Below are positions 1 through 4,582 of a DNA stretch of 5,618 nt, piece by piece; position 1 is the first letter of the stretch, and each line of letters starts with the position of its first letter. The DNA lies in contig UQFC01000137.1 of NCBI GenBank assembly GCA_900540335.1, positions 1 to 5,618 on the forward strand. Reading direction: 5' to 3'. The notes below the pieces were generated by a model. That model was not told the origin of the DNA and ran no database searches. It saw only the letters and a list, made by a program, of their open reading frames with translations. The DNA is from an uncultured Clostridium sp. (GTDB lineage Bacteria; Bacillota; Clostridia; Lachnospirales; Lachnospiraceae). The position numbers and the translations under genes are program-made.

Positions 1-1833
1 ATCAAAGAAGCTAAAACGACGGCGCAGCGCATAATCAATCATTGCCAAACTACGATCAGCAGTATTCATCATACCGATGATATATAAATTCTTCGGTACT
101 GTAAATGAAAGCCCGTTATATGCTAAAGTAGCCTTGGTTCCTCTGTAATCACGCTCAATAAGCATGAGGAGCTCACCAAAGATTTTACTCATATTACCAC
201 GATTAATTTCATCAATAATAAAGAAGTATTCCTTATCCGGATGATTTGCTGCTTTCTGGCAGAAATGATAGAATATACCGTATTTTAACTCAAATCCATC
301 ATTCACAGGCTTATAGCCCATCATAAAATCTTCATAGGAATAGTTCTGATGGAACTGTATAAATTCTATTCTGTTTTCATCCTTTTCTCCCATCATGGAA
401 TAAGCAAGACGCTTTGCGGCAAAGGTCTTTCCTACGCCTGGTGCACCTTGAAGGATAATATTCTTTTTATTCTTCAAAACAGAAACCAGCATATTATATC
501 GATTTTCTGTCATATAGACTTCGTCAAGGAAATCTTCTTTGGTGTATTTATCCACTTTTTCTACAGATGCCACCGGATTCTCTTCACGAATAACATCATA
601 GATAAATTCATATTCTCCTTTAGTCAGCTTAAAAAGACTGCCCTGTGGATTTACAAAATACTCCATCTTCTCAAGCTCTGAAAAACTCTTAAGTGTCTGG
701 TAATCTATAGGCGATGTGAGACCTTCTACTTTTTCAAAATAAATCTGCTGTCCATCCTGCTCTGCGCTGACACGACCAATAGCAACTACCTGCTTCACCG
801 GATTCGATTCATAACCAATAACCATATCTCCTGCTTTTGCATCCAAGAAATTTTGGAATATACGGCGTTTGTTGCCATTATCGTTGTACAATGTATAAGA
901 CTGCTGCTCTCCAACAGCCAGATCAGAAAAACTCCAGATTTTCGGATTAGCATTAAGCCACCAATATCTATGTTCTTCTTCACCTGATGCCGATGCTGCA
1001 TAAAGCTCCACCTGTGAAAGGTCAACCCTATCAAGTGCCTGTGCTAATTCATCTCTTAACTTCCAAACATAACTGCCATCCTCATCTTTTCCTGCATTGC
1101 GACCAATATAAAGAATCGGCCACCAACGGGATTTCTCTGTTTCCCTCTCCATTATCGGACAGCCTGTTTTTTCTGCCACACGACGAGCTAATGCAGATGA
1201 ACCAGCATTATAAAAATTAACACTTTCACCATACTTCACAGATAATTGTTTGCATGTAGCCTGTCCGCCATAATCTTTCATTCGCTTCATGATTTCGAGG
1301 CTTCCTACCGTAAAAACTTCTTTATCAGAAAGAAGGTTAACCCAATCCTCAGCTGTCAGCTCTGGAGAATAATCTAATGGAAACCATTCATCAGCCTTTG
1401 TTTGATTCTTTTGCGAATAATAGCGGCTAATATAAAACCCCACATCAATCGTAAGTGTTCTGCATTCCGGATCCGGATAACAGGTATCTGTAATCTGCGA
1501 TTTGACTAAGGCCAACAACTGATTATCCTTTTTCAGTTCCTCACATATTTCATCATACAATGCATAAAAATTACGAAGATTATCAGCATAAGCTCCTTTT
1601 TTGAAATGCAGGTCGCTGCCAAGTTCATCAGCAATGGTTTTTATTTCACCGTACTTGTAAATATAATATTTATCGGGGTATCTCAGCCAAAGATAGGTAC
1701 TGACTGCGTTTTCATACTGGTAATGCTGACCCGCACCATTTCCATAACGCTCAAACAAAATGGATGACTGGTCTTTAAATGCCATGATGCGAGCAACAAC
1801 ATCTTTGCTCTCATCAAATAATGCAAGAAACAT
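1..1833 (-). CDS. Remainder of the McrB-like gene after the TAG (EVE plus AAA+ domains), partial at left edge
   Basis: The first ATG in frame after the stop is codon 87 (1831-1833), giving 611 codons inside the window. This piece would keep most of the N-terminal region, the middle region, the EVE domain and the AAA+ core. The upstream sequence has only a GGAAG at a long spacing (about 11 bases) and no good Shine-Dalgarno site, so separate initiation here is weakly supported. It is listed because an automatic annotation may call it as a separate AAA-family ATPase. I regard it as part of the interrupted gene at 1-2091. Confidence 0.45.
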   Translation of the reverse strand, partial: MFLALFDESKDVVARIMAFKDQSSILFERYGNGAGQHYQYENAVSTYLWLRYPDKYYIYKYGEIKTIADELGSDLHFKKGAYADNLRNFYALYDEICEELKKDNQLLALVKSQITDTCYPDPECRTLTIDVGFYISRYYSQKNQTKADEWFPLDYSPELTAEDWVNLLSDKEVFTVGSLEIMKRMKDYGGQATCKQLSVKYGESVNFYNAGSSALARRVAEKTGCPIMERETEKSRWWPILYIGRNAGKDEDGSYVWKLRDELAQALDRVDLSQVELYAASASGEEEHRYWWLNANPKIWSFSDLAVGEQQSYTLYNDNGNKRRIFQNFLDAKAGDMVIGYESNPVKQVVAIGRVSAEQDGQQIYFEKVEGLTSPIDYQTLKSFSELEKMEYFVNPQGSLFKLTKGEYEFIYDVIREENPVASVEKVDKYTKEDFLDEVYMTENRYNMLVSVLKNKKNIILQGAPGVGKTFAAKRLAYSMMGEKDENRIEFIQFHQNYSYEDFMMGYKPVNDGFELKYGIFYHFCQKAANHPDKEYFFIIDEINRGNMSKIFGELLMLIERDYRGTKATLAYNGLSFTVPKNLYIIGMMNTADRSLAMIDYALRRRFSFFD

Positions 1834-1869
1834 CGCACGAACTTCTTCCGGTGCAGTTTTTGCAAAACT

Positions 1870-2091
1870 CTAAATCATCTTTGCCGAAAAGTTGTTCATG
1901 GAAGTAAGAAGGTTGTATGTCTTTGACAAAGAACGGGTAAGCATATCCGCAAAGTCTGTGGCATTCACATCCCAATTATCCTGAAAGCATTTCACAACTT
2001 CCCATTTATACTTTTCATTTCCCCATTGTGAAGATACAAAATTCTCTTTATATTTCACAAGGGCTTCTTTCAAACGAAATTTGTCAAACAT
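1870..2091 (-). CDS. N-terminal 73-residue fragment of the interrupted McrB gene
   Basis: This is the piece that would be translated if the TAG at 1870-1872 terminates. It starts at an ATG with a strong AAGGAGG site (2098-2104) six bases upstream, so initiation should be efficient. The 73 residues (beginning MFDKFRLKEALVKYKENF) are charged and predicted soluble, with no membrane segment and no complete domain. They match the start of the N-terminal region of McrB-like proteins, and the frame continues without a shift into the rest of that region after the stop. On its own the fragment lacks the GTPase and EVE domains, so I expect no McrB activity from it. Confidence 0.6.
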   Translation of the reverse strand: MFDKFRLKEALVKYKENFVSSQWGNEKYKWEVVKCFQDNWDVNATDFADMLTRSLSKTYNLLTSMNNFSAKMI

Positions 2092-2097
2092 GTTGTT

Positions 2098-2104
2098 CCT
2101 CCTT
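2098..2104 (-). promoter_or_regulatory. Ribosome binding site of the McrB-like gene
   Basis: AAGGAGG on the minus strand, six bases before the ATG at 2091. It is a near-perfect Shine-Dalgarno sequence and fixes the start of the McrB frame. An intact site suggests that the interruption in the gene is recent. Confidence 0.85.
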
Positions 2105-2122
2105 CACTTACGCTTTGCGCAG

Positions 2123-2157
2123 GCTTTTGTATATTTCTTGCGAGATCATGCAAAAGC
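2123..2157. repeat. Imperfect inverted repeat overlapping the putative McrB promoter
   Basis: The arms are GCTTTTGTAT (2123-2132) and ATGCAAAAGC (2148-2157), complementary at nine of ten positions and separated by 15 bases. The arms cover the proposed -35 and most of the proposed -10. There is no following T-run on either strand, so it does not look like an intrinsic terminator. An operator is possible but is inferred only from position. Confidence 0.4.
2128..2155 (-). promoter_or_regulatory. Possible promoter of the McrB-like gene
   Basis: On the minus strand a TATACA hexamer (2128-2133) lies 16 bases downstream of TTTTGC (2150-2155). The -10 is fair and the -35 is poor (an alternative TTGCAT at 2148-2153 has a spacing of only 14). 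Transcription from here would leave a leader of roughly 30 bases. The gene could instead be read from the upstream transglutaminase transcript, because I see no terminator between 2181 and 2092. Confidence 0.3.
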
Positions 2158-2180
2158 ACCCCTTTATTACTCTCCAAAGT

Positions 2181-2402
2181 TTATTTTTCTTTACACTTTA
2201 TCCCGTAATTTCCCCTGCTCCCATTTTCGTATCCTCTATAAATTTCATATCTTTTTCCGCTGATCTCTACTTCGTCATCATTAATAAATGTATAAGATTC
2301 TCCATTTTCTTCACAATAGTTTGAAATTGCGTCTATCGTTTTTGCAAGAGTTGGATAATTGGTACTATCCTCATAAGGAACCCAAAAAGATTTTTTAAAC
2401 AT
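2181..2402 (-). CDS. Small DUF4318-like protein, function unknown
   Basis: A 73-residue soluble, acidic protein (MFKKSFWVPYEDSTNYPTL...). The layout of a short strand, NYPTLAKTIDAISNYCEEN helix, YTFIND strand, an ISGKRYEIYRGY segment and a closing RGNYGIKCKEK strand resembles what I remember of the firmicute DUF4318 family: a YPT box, a central helix, and a final G-Y-x-I-x-C-x-E motif. This assignment is from memory, not from a search. I chose the ATG at 2402, not the ATG at 2420, because AAGGAGG (2410-2416) sits seven bases before it; a start at 2420 would place the Shine-Dalgarno sequence inside the coding region. The gene begins 20 bases after the transglutaminase-like gene ends, so the two are probably cotranscribed. 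No catalytic motif, signal peptide or membrane segment is visible. It could also be an accessory gene linked to the McrB locus, but nothing in the sequence shows that. Confidence 0.8.
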   Translation of the reverse strand: MFKKSFWVPYEDSTNYPTLAKTIDAISNYCEENGESYTFINDDEVEISGKRYEIYRGYENGSRGNYGIKCKEK

Positions 2403-2409
2403 ATAAATG

Positions 2410-2416
2410 CCTCCTT
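2410..2416 (-). promoter_or_regulatory. Ribosome binding site deciding the start of the DUF4318-like gene
   Basis: AAGGAGG on the minus strand, seven bases before the ATG at 2402. It decides between that start and the in-frame ATG at 2420, whose second to fourth codons would encode the Shine-Dalgarno sequence itself. Confidence 0.85.
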
Positions 2417-2422
2417 CCACTG

Positions 2423-3448
2423 CTACTCCTTCTCACCTTCATTTGCCTCTTCTATTTCAACCTGCTCCTGGCCGGCGCCCTCTTGAAACCGCACCTGCAA
2501 AACGGCCTGGGACCAGTTGACAGATACACAGGCCCGCTTATCTCTGGCTCGTGCTTCCTGGTCGAACACATCCAGAAGCTCCTTCAATATCTCCCTGGTT
2601 AGATATCCGCCCCGCCAGTGAAATAACAGTATCTTTCCCTTCTTCACAGCCTGTCTGGTCCGGCTCTGCACAGAATCCATCGTCGTCCAGGATAGTTTCT
2701 TTTCTTTATAGTAAAAATGATCGGAATCACTGCAGACCGGTACCTTCCAGATGACCGGCTCGTGATCTCTGAAAATCTGCTTGTCTGACAAATTCACATA
2801 GTCATATCGTATAAGATTATTTCTTGAAAGTGTATTGTCAAACGTAGCATCCAGATGATAATATTGTCCATCGATTCGGACTATATTCCAGGCGTGTCTG
2901 TACTTGATTCCTTTATCCGGATTGGCCTCTGACAGTGCAATGATACACCAGAGATTCAGCTCGTCACAGAGAATTTTTACTGCCTTTGCGATTCCCTCGC
3001 AGACAGCTGTTCCATTTCCCAGAGCCCCGATAATCTCATGGGAATATTCCTTTTTCAGCTTATCGTATTTTACATTTTCTGCAATGAAATCATGAATAAA
3101 AAGTTCTTTTCCCTTTTCATCAAGAGCTGCCGCCTGACGGGCCAGTTTTTTCACTCTTGCCTCCATTGCCTGACGATGTTCCCTGATTTTATCCTTTGAA
3201 AACAGATACTTCGGTATCATCTCCACTGCTGTGGAGTCCGGATAATACCGGTAGGAAAATGTCACCGAATAAAAAATCTCCGGGCAGTCCATGCGAATCA
3301 TAAAATAAATATCGGATAATTCTTTATTAGGCAGCATCGGTACTGCAAAAGAGTCCTGGAGATTTAACAACCCTGATTTCATCGCATAGTACGCCTTCTG
3401 CTGTTCTTTATTTAACTGGTCATAATAATAGTGACTGGCTTTTGCCAT
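2423..3448 (-). CDS. Transglutaminase-fold (papain-like) protein, cytosolic, substrate unknown
   Basis: A 341-residue protein of the transglutaminase-like superfamily. Members use a Cys-His-Asp triad for peptide or amide cleavage or for acyl transfer; the reaction of this one is unknown. Residues 7-25 (YYYDQLNKEQQKAYYAMKSG) are the opening helix usual in these clostridial proteins. The catalytic core spans about 115-225: C150 in GNGTAVCEGIAKAV, H185 in YRHAWNIV, and D200 in YYHLDATFDNT, followed by YDYVNLSD. All three residues are present, so the enzyme looks intact. Residues about 270-322 form a further strand-helix-strand region (KILLFHWRGGYLTREILKEL) that I do not recognise, and the tail is Glu-rich. 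There is no signal peptide or membrane segment, so it probably acts in the cytoplasm. The start at 3448 is preferred over upstream in-frame ATGs (3502, 3622): it has a good ribosome site, the family homology begins here, and 3622 lies upstream of the candidate promoter. It probably forms a two-gene unit with the small protein downstream. Confidence 0.85.
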   Translation of the reverse strand: MAKASHYYYDQLNKEQQKAYYAMKSGLLNLQDSFAVPMLPNKELSDIYFMIRMDCPEIFYSVTFSYRYYPDSTAVEMIPKYLFSKDKIREHRQAMEARVKKLARQAAALDEKGKELFIHDFIAENVKYDKLKKEYSHEIIGALGNGTAVCEGIAKAVKILCDELNLWCIIALSEANPDKGIKYRHAWNIVRIDGQYYHLDATFDNTLSRNNLIRYDYVNLSDKQIFRDHEPVIWKVPVCSDSDHFYYKEKKLSWTTMDSVQSRTRQAVKKGKILLFHWRGGYLTREILKELLDVFDQEARARDKRACVSVNWSQAVLQVRFQEGAGQEQVEIEEANEGEKE

Positions 3449-3452
3449 GCTT

Positions 3453-3461
3453 TCACCGCCT
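3453..3461 (-). promoter_or_regulatory. Ribosome binding site of the transglutaminase-like gene
   Basis: AGGCGGTGA on the minus strand, four bases before the ATG at 3448. It matches the AGGAGGTGA ideal at eight of nine positions and supports this start over the longer in-frame alternatives. Confidence 0.65.
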
Positions 3462-3530
3462 CTTTCATTCTTTTCTTTTTCTTTCCTTTCCCTGCTTCCC
3501 ATCCCTCTGAACTTTTGTATTGTTTCATTT

Positions 3531-3539
3531 ACTATAACA
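3531..3539 (-). promoter_or_regulatory. Extended -10 promoter candidate for the transglutaminase-like gene
   Basis: TGTTATAGT on the minus strand: TATAGT preceded by the TG dinucleotide of an extended -10 element. I see no good -35 at the usual spacing, which extended -10 promoters can tolerate. Initiation near 3524 would give a purine-rich leader of about 75 bases. The position between the hflC terminator and the start at 3448 is what is expected for a separate transcription unit. Confidence 0.4.
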
Positions 3540-3639
3540 TATTTGCAGCAATATTTATACTGTATTTGCTTCTTATCTGCCTGCTGACACCCTGTGATTT
3601 TCTGTGCCCATCCCGTCCTCAAAGCCCGGCTTCAACAGC

Positions 3640-3681
3640 AAAAATCCGGCAGAACATGGATTTTTCTCCACGCCCTGCCGG
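3640..3681 (-). terminator. Intrinsic terminator downstream of hflC
   Basis: A seven-pair GC-rich stem, CCGGCAG (3675-3681 on the minus strand) with CTGCCGG (3646-3652), followed by ATTTTT (3640-3645). The loop contains a second stem, TGGA (3667-3670) with TCCA (3657-3660), around a six-base loop. It starts 35 bases after the hflC stop codon. Read on the plus strand, the same stem is followed by TTCTTTTT, so it could work in both directions, although no plus-strand gene was found. Confidence 0.85.
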
Positions 3682-3715
3682 TTCTTTTTGTCTTATATTC
3701 AACTGTATTTAATCT

Positions 3716-4582
3716 TTAATATCCGTAAAAAATCTGCGCAATCGGCGAGCTCTTATCCAGAATCAGCGTGTTGTTTCCATTCTTCAGGGAAGCCTTCGCT
3801 GCATCCAGGGAACGCACAAAATTATAGAAATCTGCCTTGCTCTCGTCGTTGTAGGCCTGGGAGAGAATCTGCATGTACTGGGCCTCGCCCTCTGCCTTGA
3901 TCTTCTCCGCCTCTGCCTTGGCCTTGGATTTCATCACAGACACTTCTTTGGTTGTGTCGTTCTTGATTTTCTGAGCAGAGGAATTACCCTGGGCTGTATA
4001 AGAAGCCGCTATGTTATTTCTCTCAGAAATCATACGCTCGTAAACGGACTGTTTGTTGTCATCCGGCATATCCAGCGATTTTGTCTCTACTGCCAGAACC
4101 TGGATTCCGTATCCGTCCAGAGAATTGCCGATATTGTTGCTGATATCCTGAGCCAGCTTTCCGTTTCTGTTTTCAATAATCTCGGCCTGATCCATGTTGG
4201 AAATCACGGATTTCAGAGAGGAGAATACGGATGCAGAAATACGGGACTGGGCCTGTGCCACCTGACCGTTTAAGTGTCTGGTAAAGAGCACCGGATCGGA
4301 AATCTTCCACAGAACGAAGGCATCTGCAATCATGCTCTTCTTGTCTTTCGTAATAACGTCTGACTGTGGAATATCGTAAATCTGCAGTGCTTTCGGAATT
4401 GAGGAGCTGGTCTGGATAAAGGGAACCTTCAGGCTTACTCCCGGATTCTCTTCCACACGGACAATCTCACCAAACTGACGAATCAGCTTATATTCGTTGG
4501 GATAGGTCACAACCAGAGAGGAGCCCAGTAAAACGAGAGCTGCCGCTGCCGCCAGACCTGCTATCATACCTTTCTTTTTCAC
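3716..4582 (-). CDS. hflC: HflC, SPFH/band 7 regulator of the FtsH protease
   Basis: HflC pairs with HflK in a large membrane-anchored complex that surrounds FtsH and controls its access to membrane protein substrates; this role is known from E. coli. The 288-residue protein has an N-terminal membrane anchor (residues about 5-26, Ala/Leu/Val-rich after MKKK), the SPFH/band 7 domain (about 27-190; YKLIRQFGEIVRV, PGVSLKVPFIQ), a charged helical coiled-coil segment (about 180-245; YERMISERNNIAASY, then KAKAEAEKIKAEGEAQ), and the C-terminal ADFYNFVRSLDAAK motif (250-263) that is characteristic of HflC. Its length is slightly below that of the E. coli protein. Translation starts at GTG (4580-4582), which overlaps the hflK stop in GTGA, with AGGAGG (4590-4595) seven bases upstream. 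This argues for translational coupling and balanced amounts of the two partners. A strong terminator follows. No oddities apart from the GTG start. Confidence 0.93.
   Translation of the reverse strand: MKKKGMIAGLAAAAALVLLGSSLVVTYPNEYKLIRQFGEIVRVEENPGVSLKVPFIQTSSSIPKALQIYDIPQSDVITKDKKSMIADAFVLWKISDPVLFTRHLNGQVAQAQSRISASVFSSLKSVISNMDQAEIIENRNGKLAQDISNNIGNSLDGYGIQVLAVETKSLDMPDDNKQSVYERMISERNNIAASYTAQGNSSAQKIKNDTTKEVSVMKSKAKAEAEKIKAEGEAQYMQILSQAYNDESKADFYNFVRSLDAAKASLKNGNNTLILDKSSPIAQIFYGY

Larger units (their letters stand above)
1..2091 (-). pseudogene. mcrB: EVE-domain McrB-type AAA+ GTPase, interrupted by one in-frame TAG; 3' end beyond left edge
   Basis: McrB is the GTP-driven motor and DNA-recognition subunit of the McrBC type IV restriction system, which cuts DNA carrying modified cytosine with the McrC nuclease. 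I read 697 codons in a single frame from the ATG at 2091 to base 1; the only stop is TAG at codon 74 (1870-1872). Residues 1-230 resemble the N-terminal region of clostridial McrB proteins (QHYQYENAVSTYLWLRYP near 130). Residues about 245-345 form a middle region of unknown fold (GGQATCKQL, SSALARRVAEKTGCP). Residues about 374-505 look like an EVE/PUA-like domain (YWWLNANP, then KAGDMVIGYES). The AAA+ domain follows: Walker A GAPGVGKT (549-556), Walker B FFIIDEINRGN (623-633), and signature MNTADRS (675-681) followed by ALRRRF with the likely arginine finger. The frame stays open at the edge, so a short C-terminal part and mcrC are expected further left. The family call is firm. Whether the gene is dead, misread in sequencing, or expressed in two pieces is open. 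Confidence 0.85.

Noticed and set aside
349..681. Plus-strand open frame of 110 codons
   Set aside because: It lies entirely opposite the McrB AAA+ and EVE coding frame and has a low-complexity Phe/Ile-rich product with no ribosome site or homology.
795..1034. Minus-strand open frame of 79 codons
   Set aside because: It is an alternative frame of the EVE region of the McrB-like gene; the correct frame there is continuous and gives recognisable domain sequence.
1683..1865. Minus-strand open frame of 60 codons just after the TAG, suggesting a frameshift
   Set aside because: It is in another frame. The McrB frame itself continues after the TAG without a net shift, so the interruption is a stop codon and not a net frameshift.
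1870..1872. TAG decoded as pyrrolysine
   Set aside because: Pyrrolysine use is rare and largely tied to methylamine methyltransferases. Nothing in the window suggests it, and an isolated amber codon in a restriction gene is far more simply a mutation or an error.
2123..2157. Intrinsic terminator between the DUF4318-like gene and the McrB-like gene
   Set aside because: The stem is A+T-rich with a 15-base loop, and no T-run follows on either strand.
2028..2324. Plus-strand frames over the McrB start and the small gene
   Set aside because: They oppose two well-supported minus-strand starts, each with an AAGGAGG site, and have no ribosome site of their own.
3449..3622. 58-residue N-terminal extension of the transglutaminase-like protein
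   Set aside because: It would start upstream of the candidate promoter, encode a Cys/Lys/Gln-rich then Lys/Glu-rich stretch unlike the family, and ignore the good ribosome site before the ATG at 3448.
3431..3900. Plus-strand frames across the hflC terminator region
   Set aside because: They cross the strong terminator stem and the antisense of hflC, and give Ser/Phe/Pro-rich products with no resemblance to a family.
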